From assembly GCF_026213295.1 (NCBI RefSeq), contig NC_079412.1, positions 361,656-425,655 of the forward strand: a stretch of DNA of 64,000 nt. The letters are read 5' to 3'. A program made the position numbers and the translations under genes. The notes below the pieces were generated by a model. It was not told the origin of the DNA, did not search any database, and saw nothing but the letters and a program-made list of their open reading frames with translations. The stretch comes from Gadus chalcogrammus (Eukaryota; Chordata; Actinopteri; Gadiformes; Gadidae). Positions 1-57,105 of this stretch are shown piece by piece; the stretch's first letter is position 1, and each line of letters begins with the position of its first letter.

Positions 1-580
1 GAATGCTGCCATATGGTTCTGTACTAAGTCAGCAAAGGTCTCGCTGACTTGAATTGACATAGTTCCCTCCAACTCCCTCTATGTTCCCACTGAGAGAGAA
101 GGTTGCTCCAGAGAGGTGGTGTTTCACACTGTGGATGCTCTAGAAAATCTAATAAATAATAAGAATTCCAAGCAATGTTGTATTGGGAAACCAGTTAAAC
201 AGTTAGAAATCCATCTATAGCCTAACTTATAAAGACATGGAAAATATTTAGTCACAGACTCAGCTTTGCAAGCTAAGTCACACACTGTGGTTTGAACCAC
301 AGTGCCAGTCTGAGTTGCCCCCCCCCCCCCCCCCCCCCGCCAGGCTTCCTGTCTTTTTTGGCCGCTTACCTGCGACCAGGCGCTTTGCACATTGCGGCCT
401 GTCAGGATCAACCAAACACACCCAAACACAGTCTGAGAGGAAACACCCACCGTTGCTGACAGCGCGTCTGCCAGGGTTACGTCTGGCGCTGGCTTCACTG
501 GGCTGATTAGCCAAGACATTTTATTTAGATATAACTAGTTATAGATATAGAAATGTAGATACATATATAGATATATAAAT
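1..580. other. non-coding flank with poly(C) run
   Basis: I see no exon here on either strand. The only structured item is a homopolymer C run at 318-338. Open frames crossing it are glycine or proline runs produced by that homopolymer. The first half of acy1 must lie further left, because none of its expected exons is recognisable here. Confidence 0.6.
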
Positions 581-588
581 ATATATAC

Positions 589-1035
589 TAGAGCTGTCAA
601 GCGATTAAAATATTTAATCGTGATTAATCGCATAAATGTCATAGTTACTCACGATTAATCGCGATTAATCACAATTATTTTCTATGCTATATATCCCTTG
701 ATTTTTTTGTCCCATAATTCTTCTCATTTTAATTCTCTTAGCAACATGGTGAAGTGCATCGGCTTGCCTTGGGCAAATGATTTTTTATTGATAACAACAT
801 TGGCATATACTGATCAAAACAGGACGATACAAAAAAAAGAGCCATTAAACGACTCCTTTGAACAAATGTCATTTGAACATAGCAGTCAGGCTACTGCTTC
901 TTTGTTTTGAGCCAAAAAAAATTATTTTATTTTTTTAAATAAAATAATTGCGTTAATCGCACGATAAAAAAAATTAACGCCGTTAAATTTGGTTTGCGTT
1001 AACGGCGTTAATAACGCGTTTAACTGACAGCTCTA
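589..1035. mobile_element. hAT-like MITE with TIRs
   Basis: The ends are inverted copies: TAGAGCTGTCA at 589 and TGACAGCTCTA ending at 1035. They are flanked by 8-bp direct repeats ATATATAC (581-588) and GTATATAC (1036-1043), with one mismatch, the size expected for hAT transposition. The subterminal regions are full of TTAATCG and CGATTAA motifs that would form hairpins. There is no transposase open frame, so this is a non-autonomous element about 447 bp long. Confidence 0.75.
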
Positions 1036-1444
1036 GTATATACATATATATGTGTGAGGATGTCTATTTGTTGCTCTTGGGTTTATTTGGTTTATGATTT
1101 AAACAGCCAAATTCATCTTATTTAATGGAATAGTTAAATAGATTTAATAGAATATAAATCTATAAAATACTTTGTAAATATACTTTTTACAAATCTGAAA
1201 CAATGTTTCAGGTTCCCATTAACCTGAGCCATTAATTTCATATGAATGAAAAGTGGATTAATCATTTTACAAGGTCCTGCAAATAAAGAAATATACTTCA
1301 GTTGCTCCTTTATAGTTGATGTGAATGCTTGTGTTTACGTCTGACTGACTACAAATTGTCTGGACTATATTTGAACACATTTCTGCATTATTTTTTCATT
1401 TCTGTGCCTGTGTATACATGTAGCATATAATGATTGCATACGTT

Positions 1445-1483
<39 letters not shown>
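1445..1483. repeat. (GT)n microsatellite
   Basis: Short GT repeat run in AT-rich non-coding DNA. The antisense frame of alternating His-Thr codons is a by-product of the repeat. Confidence 0.9.
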
Positions 1484-1633
1484 CTTTTTCTTTTTTTCTT
1501 TTTATTTATTAAAAAGGAAAGTATTAGAAGTAACAAAGTTACAATATAAAACGGGCCTGTCTCAGTAAAATAAATTTCCAGCAGGTACCTGTTCTGCAGC
1601 ACATATAAAATACAGGGACAAGGCACATCGCAC

Positions 1634-1758
1634 GTGTGTGGTGTGTGTGGTGTGTGTGTGGTGTGTGTGTTTGTGTGTGTGTGTGGTGTGTTGTGTGTGG
1701 TGTGTGTGTGTGTGTGTGTGTGTGTGTGGTTGGCGTATGTGTGGTGTGTGTGTGTGTA

Positions 1759-1842
<84 letters not shown>

Positions 1843-1925
1843 TGTGTGTGTGTGAGTGTGGTTGGTGTCTGTGTTTTTGTGGGGGGTTGGTGTGTGTTTG
1901 TGTACGTGTGGTTGTGTGTGGGTAA
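1634..1925. repeat. compound GT-rich repeat
   Basis: About 290 bp of GTGTG units with interspersed GTT, GTATG and GTGCG variants. All three + frames are open because GT repeats cannot encode a stop. These frames are Cys-Val runs and not genes. Confidence 0.9.
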
Positions 1926-2204
1926 TGAGAGGCTGTGGCTCTATTGCGGGGTTGATAAGGGCCTGTGCTCTGGGCCCCAGGGGAGAGCAGGTAGACTCGC
2001 TGCAGTCCTGACCTGCACTCTCAAATTACTGCCCCCCAAACCAGGCTCCCCAGCAATTCCCCTGGTGTGTCCTCCACCTCCTTCTCCTCCCTTTCCTCTA
2101 CCCCCCATGACATCACTGTAAGCCTACCTTAGCCACTAGCTATTCCTTTGTATCTCTCTGTGTGATTTTTTAACACTAAGAGGCTGGCTGCCGTCCAAGA
2201 CAGG

Positions 2205-2355
2205 CGGGATAGAGAGAGAGAGTGTGAGAGAAAGAGAGAGGGAGAGAGAGAGAAGAGAGTTGGAGAGACGGGAGAGAGATGGAGAGGAGAGAGAGAGAGA
2301 GAGAGAGAGTGAGGGAGAGACAGAGAGAGAGAGGGGGAGGGAGGGCGAGAGAGCA
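2205..2355. repeat. purine (GA)n tract
   Basis: Interrupted GA-rich tract on the + strand. It is followed about 150 bp later by a long CT tract, so the two are complementary and could pair. Confidence 0.9.
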
Positions 2356-2504
2356 GTCGGTCCACTGACTCATATCCTTCCCTTTTGACTCCACTCCAGC
2401 AGTGATGTAATGCTCTTGGCTTGTATCCCTCCCCCACCTACTGCCTGCCCCTTTAACCCCTCCCTCCTCTGCGCTCTATTTCCCTGTCTTCCCCTCAACC
2501 TACC

Positions 2505-2606
2505 TCTCTCTGCCAGCCCTCCCTTTCTCTCTCCCTCTCTCCCCCTCTCTCTCTCTCCCTCTCTCCCCCTCCCTCTCTCCCTCTCTCCCCCCCTCCTCTC
2601 TCTCTC

Positions 2607-2652
<46 letters not shown>

Positions 2653-2655
2653 CTC

Positions 2656-2728
<73 letters not shown>

Positions 2729-2729
2729 G
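2505..2729. repeat. pyrimidine (CT)n tract
   Basis: Interrupted CT and CCCTCT repeat on the + strand. The Arg-Glu and Leu-Ser open frames crossing it are repeat artefacts. Confidence 0.9.
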
Positions 2730-2850
2730 CTGGGTGAAGTAACTGAGCGATTCGTAGACACAGCAGCGAGAAAACTTTGAATGTATCCAAAACAGCCCAG
2801 GGCCGGGTTCCAGACACTTGGGAGACGGTGGTGTGGTTACCATAGCAACA

Positions 2851-2950
2851 NNNNNNNNNNNNNNNNNNNNNNNNNNNNNNNNNNNNNNNNNNNNNNNNNN
2901 NNNNNNNNNNNNNNNNNNNNNNNNNNNNNNNNNNNNNNNNNNNNNNNNNN
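2851..2950. other. assembly gap (100 N)
   Basis: Exactly 100 N characters, the usual placeholder for a gap of unknown size. It lies about 120 bp after the CT tract, which fits assembly failure at low-complexity DNA. Sequence is missing here, and one or more repeat copies or exons could be hidden. Confidence 0.98.
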
Positions 2951-3099
2951 TAGATACTATGCTTCGATTTCACCCAAGGCTGAATTAAAAGTACATGTTT
3001 TCTAAATGTTGGTCATCAACAAGGTTCTTAAGTACCAACTTCGGGCAAATCTGTCAAAATAAATGTTTTTTTCTTCCTACATGTTTAGGATTTTTATTC

Positions 3100-3395
3100 A
3101 TTCATTGCCCCGCCGCCGTACTGACGGGATTCTTCTCCGATATTATGAATCTTAAAGACTGCGTTGGGTTGTCCGACTCTGGTACTTTCTGCAAAAAGTA
3201 AAGACTCGTAGTAGAGGTTATCTCTGCCATAGTTGAGACGGAATTGGGGGAAAGGAACTTTGGCTTTGACTCTCTTTGACTCGCGACATGGTAGAGAAAC
3301 GGATTGTTGCAGCATGCGGACTCCCGCGGGCTCCGCCGCCAGAGGAGCTCCGCCGCCAGAGGAGCTCCGCCGCCGGACTCCCTGCTAGCCAGACA
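3100..3395 (-). mobile_element. repeat-family fragment shared with intron 9
   Basis: On the minus strand this stretch reads like the + strand at about 35235-35415. Shared landmarks are AAGTTCCTTTCCCCCAATT, a GAGATAACC block and the CCGCCGGAG/GAGCTCCGCCGCC triplet-rich cluster. The two copies lie in opposite orientation about 32 kb apart. No autonomous coding capacity is visible. This is a dispersed teleost repeat, family not identified. Confidence 0.6.
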
Positions 3396-4283
3396 CATGG
3401 CATACAACTTTGAAATGTAAACTAAAGAAAAGTAATTTAGCTTGTTATTGATCATTCAGATCTTAGATTATTGGAGATGATCCGCAGAAGCCTATATGGT
3501 CGGAACAATGGAATGTCGGAGCAGAGGGTTTATTTTTTTCTAAATAAAGGGGCGTCGGACTAATGGGCAGTAGTACCAATGGGAATTCTTCGGGTTATTG
3601 AGAGGCTGAAACAATAGAGCGTCGGAGAAACAACATGGACCCGAACTGACAGCTGTCTACTGAAAACATCTGTCTCGAATGCCGCCTGAGTTTGTTGTTG
3701 TTGCTGGGGCCGTATACAGGTCAGCCGGTGGCTCTACTACCACTAGTTGAAATGGGCACAGTGCCAACCATCATACCGGGGTATGACATGCTTCAGCCAA
3801 TGAATCAATTTTCTCACCTCCATGTATACTCTGACAATTGCGGTTGTCCAATTGAGGAGCATAGTCTAACTATGGCTGTAATCGAATAAAGCAGTGCATG
3901 TTAATGTACTGACTGTGTTGATTGTGTAATGTGTATCATATTCATTAAGGTATATTATATTAGGGCAACCCAGGAACTACAGTGAAAGTCCTGCTTTGCA
4001 TCGCATGATTGAGAGGAAACGAACTCATGAAAGTTAATGTTCACTAAATGGCTTTATTACTCTACTACAATACATGGAATTTATTTTTATTTTATCCAAT
4101 CAATATTTTGGCCCAATGGGCTGGTTTTAAATTGTAGTAATAAATGAACTAAGAATACATTAATAACACAGATTCAGATTTGAAGTATGAAGCTCAACAC
4201 ATTTGCATCATCCTAATACTAAGGTCTAAACATTTTTAAAGTGGGAACTCTTTTAAAACAATGAGTTGTATGTTCCGTTAAAG
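3396..4283. other. non-coding DNA upstream of acy1 exon
   Basis: No acy1 exon is recognisable here. A 65-codon + frame at 3692-3889 ends in a TAA that is part of an AATAAA hexamer. It matches nothing I know and may be repeat-derived or chance. Confidence 0.5.
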
Positions 4284-4460
4284 GTGAAGAATGAGGAGTG
4301 TGCTCTGTTTGACAGGTTGAATATGAGCCAGTGTTTCACTCTGGGTGACGTCACTACCGTCAACATGACCATGGTGCAAGGAGGGGTTGCCTACAACGTA
4401 ATCCCCGCTGAGATGGAAGTGAGCTTTGACCTGAGAATACCTCCCACCGTCAATCTTCAG
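4284..4460 (+). CDS. acy1: acy1 exon: dimerisation domain part
   Basis: This exon has 59 codons in phase 0. It begins [12 protein letters not shown] after an AAAG acceptor and ends before GTGCGT. It contains [19 protein letters not shown], nearly the same as the human segment. The acceptor tract is weak, so the exact start is the least certain part. Confidence 0.93.
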
Positions 4461-7400
4461 GTGCGTAGTCTTCACTTTCTCTACTTTATTATTATAAGGG
4501 GTAATACGACATCCGTAGGAAGCCTGTGGTATTCCTTATTATTTGATTGCATCATTATCTTTATTTTTCTGAAAAAATGCATCCATATCTCAAATAAGAT
4601 ATGGTCAAAAGTTGTAGAAATTGGCATGCTTTTAGAACTTGTTAAATACGTAAAGTAATGCTAAGGACAGGCGATATTCATTTATATGGTCCGCTATAAT
4701 CAGTTTGAATGTCAAATGTTTGCCATTTCTATTAGGATAATGCAATATTCATGAAACATTTTTTTACTGCACATTTGTCATGATGAACAATATTCCTACT
4801 GCAACCCAAGAAAACAAAAAATATGGAATTAATGCAATGACCAGAACTTGACCAAACGTCCACAATAACTGCAAAAAGTTGCAAACCTGGCTCACAGTCC
4901 CATTGGTGACTGGGGACTTAATGTTGAATCATCATAGCAGTAAGACCCAAACACGTAGGGGTGGTAATCTCTTGGCACCTCACGATTCGATTCGATTCTG
5001 ATTCAGAGGTCTACGATTCGATTATAGATGCATCAATGCATCCATAATTATAACATCTTGCATTATAACACACTATGGAAGTATGTAAAAAATAAACGGA
5101 TTCAGTTTTGTTTTCTTTCTAATCTTTCTTTTCTATGTCATTAAAGAAAAAGCTGCTCTTAGTCAATTATAAGAATAAGAACTTGTTTGTCGTTCTTGTG
5201 TCTGGCTGTAAGTTTGCGTCCATGCTATGCGTAGGCTGAATCGCAATCGCATCCAGAGAAATCAGATTGGCGAATACACATTGAAGATAAATTAAATAAT
5301 TTTAAAACTACTCAAGTTATCCCTCTGTCGAACAGAATTTTGCAGGAGGCAAACAAATGTAATAAAAAAAAATAATATATATATATTATTATTTTTTATT
5401 CAGATTATTAACTTATCTGAATCGAGACGGAATCGTTCTGCAAAGAATCGTGATGCATCGAAGAATCGATTATTTTTCCCAACCCTACAAACATGCCGTA
5501 GACATACTGTTTTGTGTAAAATATATGCGTATTTGGGACGTTAAAACAGCTATAACTTTGCATAATAATGATGTAGTCTCAGTTTTCTAAAATGGCTGAA
5601 AAGAGGAAATGTAAGTAGCCATGAAAACCCCGGCTATCTGAACCGTGGCCCCTTGCAAATTCTTCTGTTTATCTTTTAAACATGGTTGGAGATTGTGATA
5701 TGTTTACTTCCTGTAAACCTGTTTTTCTGGAATACCAATGACATTAACATCCTTACCAAGCTAATCTGTCATATCATCTTTTAAATCCAAAGCGTGCAAT
5801 CAAAAAAAAAACATTAAATTGTATTTTCTTCCTTGTATAATGAAACCTAAAATCTTTTTAAATACACCTTTCAGGGGTTTGAAAAGCAGATCAAGCTGTG
5901 GTGTAAAGAAGCAGGCGAAGGAATCACCTATGAGTTTGCTCAGGTACCTCACCCTGTTTCTTAAACTGTCTCTGCACATTGTTCAACTAGTGGAGTTGTT
6001 TTTGACACCAACCCCCTTTTGCAGAAACACATGAACCAGAATGTGACCTCTACTGAGGAGAGTGATCCCTGGTGGAATGCATTCAGCACTACCTGCAAGG
6101 CAATGTCAGTTCACAGTTTGCTTATGTAACACACACACACTGATAAATGATTCGAATGTACACGTTTACACCTTTTTTCCTCTTGAAGTATAGTAATGGC
6201 TAATGGCTGTGTTTCATGTGTAGGAATATGGTTTTGGAAAAGGAGATATTTCCTGCAGCCACTGATAGCCGTTTTATCCGAGCTGTAAGTATCAGGAATC
6301 CTTAACTTTAAAGTTCTTTGAAATGTATTATCTGTAATATTTCCGAATTTAAAAAAAAAATAGCATTACAACCTTCAACACGCTTAGTTATTTTGAGTGA
6401 TTGTTTTTTAACACGGAAAACAGTGCTGGGCTTCCTAATGATTTAACTTGTCACATAGTGTGATGTCTGTATGGGTAGTACAGCCATCTAATGGTAAGTT
6501 AGTTAACATAACTGTAGGTAACCTAACTTGCGTCTATTTCATTAGTGTGTATGTGTGTCTATTTCAAATGTGACCAATAGTAACGTGAATAAAACATCAC
6601 CTTGTCGTGAACTTGACTGACAGTGCGGTCAAGACGCCAGCTCCCTCCCAGACAACAGATCCGTTGCTACTTCACCATAGGGATACTCCATCAAAGTCGC
6701 TAACAAAAGCGGCGCTTAGTTTATTAAGCCCGCTTAGAACTAACGCCAACTTCCACTTGAGGCTAAAGCCATTCCGTCGACGCAGTTCAGCCGCACCTTG
6801 CTCAGGTTAGTTCAAGCCAGGCTTACGTTATCGTTGATTAAGCAGGCTCAAGAGATATGTAACCAGCCCAGAACTGTGAATGTCGAATCATGGATCAAAT
6901 GAATGAAAAGGATCGGGCGGGATCTTTTCTATCGGCGAACAGAAGCTGCTTGTGGAGGTCTATGAGGAGTACAAGCATATAATAACTCAAAAAGGGAACA
7001 CCGTAACCATTAATAAATACAGGGAGGCTATCTGGCATAGGTAGTATTTAGCGTAACATATTTTAATTTAATATTGACCTTGGATTCAAAAAGAGGGAGG
7101 TAGTGTGGAGGTAATGTGTCGGACTTGCACCCGGTCGTCCGGGTTTCAATCCCCACTCAATTAGTAATTTAGGAAGGATCACTGGAGAAATCAAAGAACT
7201 TTTCATGACATTTATTTTTCCAATTCTTTGAATATTCTAAATTGACTGACCATAGTATTTTTCTCAACAGAAGTGGTCTTGCCTCACCTGAATGGAATTT
7301 ATGTGGCTGCATTATTTTCCCATGCAGCAGTGTCTTTGTGACAAAGGCTTATTAGTTATATTAATATTACCATTAACTTTACCGTGGGTTTTTGCAAGTT

Positions 7401-8841
7401 ATCTTTGAGTTCTAGGGATATTGTAAGACATATTTATTATATAAAAAGTCAATTGTTAGGCCTTATTACTCTGATATAAAGGAAATTACAAAAATAAACC
7501 AACGGCAAGAGTTCAATGACGTACCCAGGATGAAAACTCGGGTCCCATGTACTACAGGGCAGATGCTAGACCACTCACCCTACTGCTGGTCCACAAATTT
7601 AATAGAATGCATTGGTTAGAATAAAAATGTGCTTAGAAAAAATCCACGATAACAATAGATAGCAATTCATTCAATTATTTTATTTGCACCATTTAATCTT
7701 AGACCTTTAGTGAAAATATACACTGTTTGTACTTCATATATTTACATTTATGAAAAGGCAGCTAGCTACCAATATCAATAGGATTTTGCCCCCGAGATAT
7801 TGGAGAAATGTTGCAAAAAAACAAAATGTATGTCGTAAAATACTTTCTTAAGGACACATAATTTATTATCCATCTACCAAAATCATACGTTTTGAACTTA
7901 AGGTATACCTCTTGCGTCCCATCAGTCGGTTATCAAAGCAAATCCTACCCATATCGTTTCTATTTTAAAGCTATTTAATTTTTGATACGAATATTTAAAC
8001 ATCATTGAATTCATAACATTTAAATATTTTACTGAATTTATTGGTTGGAAATTAACATCTTTGAAATTCAAATGCAGCATTTCAAATTGTAGAGAAAACG
8101 TATCTGGAAATTTAATTACAGAAACTCCAACTGAAGGAGCAGGGTATTTAGGACGAACAAAAATCAAGACTTGATTTAATCAATCTGACTGCTGGCAGTT
8201 TGATAATTCAATGCACCCAATTGACAAACACAGTTTCTTTCAACAGAAGGGAGAATTTTGCCTCATTTGTAAAATGATATCGTTTTAAAGGAGCATACCA
8301 AAGGAAGCAAATTGTTTGTACGTCTTCACTCGCTTCAAATACGAGTCAAAAAAAGTATTTTTTTGTAGTGTCAATTTATTCAACATTTAATGTCTGTCCA
8401 ACAAGGCTGTGTGCTTCCCCCTACAGATGTCTGTAAAATATTAAACAAAGCTAAGAGTTTAATTAAAAATGTTAAATGGTAATGGCTGCAAACAATGGGC
8501 TCCATCGCTGCTTATCTGCCAACGCCTGGTGTAGACGTTAGGGATGGGACCCCCCCAGCCCAAAGGGTCCGAGAGCCATCCCCAATCTACCAGCCGTTAC
8601 TGAGCCAGATACTACTTAACTAGTACTACGTACTCGCTAACACTAACCTGTCTGTTGAACCTAGGTGGGGATCCCAGCGGTGGGCTTCTCCCCCATGAAC
8701 CGGACCCCCATCCTGCTGCACGACCACAACGAGTTCCTCAACGAGCAGGTGTTCCTGAGTGGCATCGACGTGTACCAGAGACTCATTCTGGCTCTTTCTA
8801 GCGTTCCCGCCTTCCCTGACGAGACAAATCCCTTTCTTTAG
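4284..8841 (+). CDS. acy1: aminoacylase-1, 3' part of the gene (five exons)
   Basis: Aminoacylase-1 is a cytosolic zinc-dependent M20-family peptidase that hydrolyses N-acyl-L-amino acids to the free amino acid and a carboxylate. Five exons join in frame: 4284-4460, 5875-5943, 6025-6104, 6224-6284 and 8665-8841. They encode about 186 residues matching the C-terminal ~45% of the vertebrate enzyme (usually near 410 aa). Diagnostic pieces are [19 protein letters not shown] in the dimerisation domain, [22 protein letters not shown], and [17 protein letters not shown]. The last carries the C-terminal zinc-ligand histidine in HDHNE (human HDHDE). All junctions are GT-AG and no frame breaks were seen. 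The upstream exons carrying the other metal ligands are not in the window, so the gene is cut by the window edge. It is followed 1.9 kb later by cacna2d2 on the same strand. Confidence 0.95.
4956..5487. mobile_element. hAT-like MITE in acy1 intron
   Basis: The ends are TAGGGGTGGTAAT... and ...TTCCCAACCCTA, with inner inverted blocks rich in GATTCGATT and AATCGATT. It is flanked by 8-bp repeats CAAACACG (4948-4955) and CAAACATG (5488-5495), one mismatch. It is non-autonomous and sits in the intron between the first two visible acy1 exons. Confidence 0.8.
5875..5943 (+). CDS. acy1: acy1 exon: [16 protein letters not shown] segment
   Basis: This exon has 23 codons in phase 0 between a TTTCAG acceptor and a GTACCT donor. 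The encoded [11 protein letters not shown] matches human AGEGVTLEFAQ. Confidence 0.95.
6025..6104 (+). CDS. acy1: acy1 exon: SDPWWNAF segment
   Basis: This exon has 80 nt and ends after two bases of the Met codon (AT|G). It encodes [16 protein letters not shown], matching human SNPWWAAFSRVCKDM. The intron before it is only 81 bp. Confidence 0.95.
6224..6284 (+). CDS. acy1: acy1 exon: [12 protein letters not shown] segment
   Basis: This exon has 61 nt, completes the split Met codon, and encodes [20 protein letters not shown]. The AATDxRxIR motif is typical of M20 acylases. The donor is GTAAGT. Confidence 0.96.
6919..7040 (+). pseudogene. Myb/SANT-like domain fragment (TE-derived)
   Basis: A + frame encodes [18 protein letters not shown] followed by KHIITQKGN and INKYREAIW. 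This is the helix pattern of Myb/SANT-like domains found in Harbinger-type transposons and their domesticated relatives. The preceding ATG at 6890 (MDQMNEKDR) is in another frame, so joining the two would need a frameshift. It ends at an ATAG|GTAGTA donor-like site. It lies in the last acy1 intron and is most likely a decayed transposon exon. Confidence 0.45.
7095..7158 (+). repeat. tRNA-like SINE head fragment
   Basis: It resembles a tRNA body, with GGTAGTGTGGAGG near an A box and GGGTTTCAATCCCC as a B-box stem and loop. The acceptor stem does not pair well, so this looks like a tRNA-derived SINE relic and not a functional tRNA. Confidence 0.35.
7519..7594 (-). repeat. tRNA-like SINE fragment, opposite strand
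   Basis: The minus strand reads AGGGTGAGTGGTCTAGCATC, then GGGACCCGAGTTTTCATCC. This resembles the A and B boxes of a tRNA-Glu-like head. It sits about 360 bp from the + strand tRNA-like piece, in opposite orientation. Confidence 0.3.
7595..8664. other. rest of last acy1 intron
   Basis: AT-rich intron sequence in which I recognise no exon, RNA gene or defined repeat. Open frames on the minus strand are chance. Confidence 0.6.
8665..8841 (+). CDS. acy1: acy1 terminal coding exon
   Basis: This exon has 59 codons including TAG at 8839-8841. It encodes [18 protein letters not shown] then [19 protein letters not shown]. The HDHNE histidine is the conserved zinc ligand of the family. The tail [13 protein letters not shown] corresponds to human SVPALPSDS. 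The acceptor is CCTAG. Confidence 0.97.
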   Translation: MGIPAVGFSPMNRTPILLHDHNEFLNEQVFLSGIDVYQRLILALSSVPAFPDETNPFL

Positions 8842-8856
8842 CCCCCTGGTCAACAC

Positions 8857-8862
8857 ATTAAA
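8857..8862 (+). terminator. acy1: possible proximal poly(A) signal of acy1
   Basis: ATTAAA hexamer 16 bp after the stop codon, unusually close. An AATAAA at 9310-9315 is the more likely main signal. Confidence 0.3.
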
Positions 8863-8965
8863 CTAAAGAACTAGCAGATATTGCCAAAGAATAAGGAACA
8901 TGTATTCATATATACATATAGGATTTCCTTAATACAATGATTTTCTGTTAATGAAATGAATACTC

Positions 8966-9077
<112 letters not shown>

Positions 9078-9309
9078 CACAGCGGTGTAACACTGATCAT
9101 CTTTGCATTCTAGGTTGGCCGTATGTCAAAGCAGTCTTTAGTTAATATTATTTGCTGTTTGAAGAAGTGGTTCTATAATTTCAAATATAGAATGAGAGCA
9201 ATTGACTCATATCTATCTTTCATTTAAGCTTTTTGATCCTCACCTTTTGTAAATGCAGTTTTAATCCTAAACGTTTTATGATGCATTTGACTTTATAATG
9301 ATGACTTCT

Positions 9310-9315
9310 AATAAA
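9310..9315 (+). terminator. acy1: poly(A) signal, probable acy1 3' end
   Basis: AATAAA about 470 bp after the acy1 stop in an AT-rich context. Another AATAAA lies at 9596-9601. Confidence 0.45.
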
Positions 9316-9319
9316 ATAA

Positions 9320-10379
9320 TGAATATTTTATGAAACTGGAGATATTTCTCCCCCAACCAGTCTCATTTGGTCAGTTACATTCCTCCTAAATATTAATAAA
9401 AACAAATGGATAATCTCAATGTTGGATACTACAGAACTTCTTAAATGAAGTAATGTTACATAGGCCTAATCAATCTCCAGCACATGGTCCATTTCAAAAA
9501 CATTTCAAAGGTTTCTCCCAAAGACATTTCCCAATTGACAGTGACATTATGTACAAACCATCAAATGTTCTGAATGTATTCCCATGACTCATCTAAATAA
9601 AGCATCTGTGAAATGGTATATGTCGTACGTAAACAAAAACAGAATGATGGCACTTTTGTCAAGACCAGCCACCATATCCACCTGTGTATGAGGACAACTG
9701 CTATAAAATAAAGGAAAAGTTAACCGAAGGGCTTCTAGAGCGATGCACTGTTCTCCCTTTAGAGTGGCCATCTAGTTCACAGCGTGTCCATGTCTGATTG
9801 GGATTGTCAGGGAGACAGCCGACTCTAAATACAGAGTAGATCTTCAGGACAGCAGCATTAACACTTCAGACTACATGGCTCCTCGAGGAACACCTTAAGT
9901 GGTCCATTCCGCTCTAGGAACACAGTCACAGCAAGTGAAGGCACGTTCTGCCTGGACGCCAGCAGTACAGCATTTAGGTTTGGTTTTGAAGAACCCCTCT
10001 TATGCAACGCTGTCGGTGTTTCATGAAAAGTGAATAGATACCAAATAGTGCTCCCATGGTGTAGTACTGGATAATTAGGTGAGGTGAAGACATTTTATTG
10101 CTTAGGAATCAACACAATCCTTAGATAAGGAGGATGTTTGACTGGTATAAAGCCTTGATAACTACTGGTCTTTGGTAAGATTAGATAATGTGATAATGAA
10201 TGACCCTCTGAAATAACGCGGCTCACACACCCATTGCTAACCCAGTCACACATGGTACGGTCCTGAGATCCCTCGAGCACATACCATTTAATCTAAGACA
10301 GTTATTTCAGGCTTTGTCTCTCTTTCTATTAAAAGTATTTTCCGGGCTTTAATAGCCTATAAGCTGCCTGATTTTTGGG
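9320..10379. other. acy1-cacna2d2 intergenic region
   Basis: No exon or repeat family recognised. It separates the end of acy1 from the promoter of cacna2d2. Confidence 0.6.
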
Positions 10380-10731
10380 GATGCCGCTGCGGCTTGGGCC
10401 GTCCGGTTCTCCATCTCCCCGTGTCCTCCACCTCTAGAGGTGCGCGAGCCTGGACCGGAGGAGGAGAGCGACGGGGCGGGGGGCGCGAGGCGGAGCGGCG
10501 CTCTGCAGTACAGTCTCCTCCGAGCATCACTCCGCATTCAGCGCTCCTTGATGCTGTCACGTCCGACGCCAACGACTGTGGTATCGATATGACGAGAGTA
10601 GGAAACGTGACGACCATGGCGATCATCTAGCCGTAGCGTGTGGGATTATTGCGTTGCCTTTCGTTCTTCTGAAGGAGCTCTTTGTTTAAAGCCTCGGAGC
10701 CCCCCAGTAACGAGAATTTTTTAATGGAAAA
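10380..10731 (+). promoter_or_regulatory. cacna2d2: GC-rich promoter / 5' leader of cacna2d2
   Basis: A locally GC-rich block in AT-rich surroundings, with GGGGCGGGGGGCGCG and GGAGCGGCG at 10473-10500 (Sp1-type boxes) and many CpGs, just before the start codon. No TATA box is placed with confidence. The leader holds an ATG at 10589 opening a 13-codon frame (second ATG at 10616 in a strong ACCATGG context) that stops at 10630, and an ATG at 10724 whose frame overlaps the main start. Confidence 0.6.
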
Positions 10732-54739
<44,008 letters not shown>

Positions 54740-55348
54740 TTTGTTTGATTACTTCGGATACTATTGATTTCTTCAGATTTGATCCTGAGGTCTGTTGTCC
54801 TCGAGAACTTTGACCAATTCCCATCTGCGTCATGTTTACCTGTTTTTACTCCAGCTCTGCTAGAATCTTACAGGGTCATACTGTGTATGACACCGAACCA
54901 AGCCACGCCTCAGCTCTGTTTCCAATGAACACCAAGATACATTCCTCTGATGAATGGATTTCACGTTTATCAGAATGGTTTTAGTCCATGTCTTTTAATT
55001 GCTTCCACTTATATTTGGTATCTTCTAGAAGTGCTTCCATGTGTTAAATAAGCAGGCTTTAAGGAATGATGTGAATGAGAGCGAAATATAAAGATATTGT
55101 GCTCATTATTTTTGTGACATGCAGATCTACATGTTGAATTGATTGCCTAAAACAATATGATACAAAACTTTGCATGTAGTCGCTTTTAAACAGTGCAATA
55201 ACGCTATTCTTATCCAGATGTTTTAATTGTTGTGATACCTTGGTGAACATCAATTAATGATTTATTTATTAATTTACAGTGTTATTAATTTGATAGGAAA
55301 AAAAAAGATCAGCCCATATTTATGTGGCCAGATTTTCTCTAATTGTAT
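54740..55348. other. cacna2d2: cacna2d2 3' flank / 3' UTR
   Basis: No AATAAA or ATTAAA is visible in this stretch, so the end of the cacna2d2 transcript is not defined here. It contains a near-duplicate of ATTGATTTCTTC at 54726 and 54768. Confidence 0.6.

Positions 55349-57105
<1,757 letters not shown>

Noticed and set aside
1634..2121. Long Cys-Val open frames on the + strand
   Set aside because: They are produced by GT repeats, which contain no stop codon in any frame. No initiation context or domain supports them.
2370..2843. Arg-Glu-rich and Leu-Ser-rich frames over the GA/CT tracts
   Set aside because: Pure simple-repeat translation.
1..4283. Search for earlier acy1 exons
   Set aside because: None of the expected conserved segments (zinc ligands, RPGHASR-type motif) could be found on the + strand, so I leave the gene open at the left edge.
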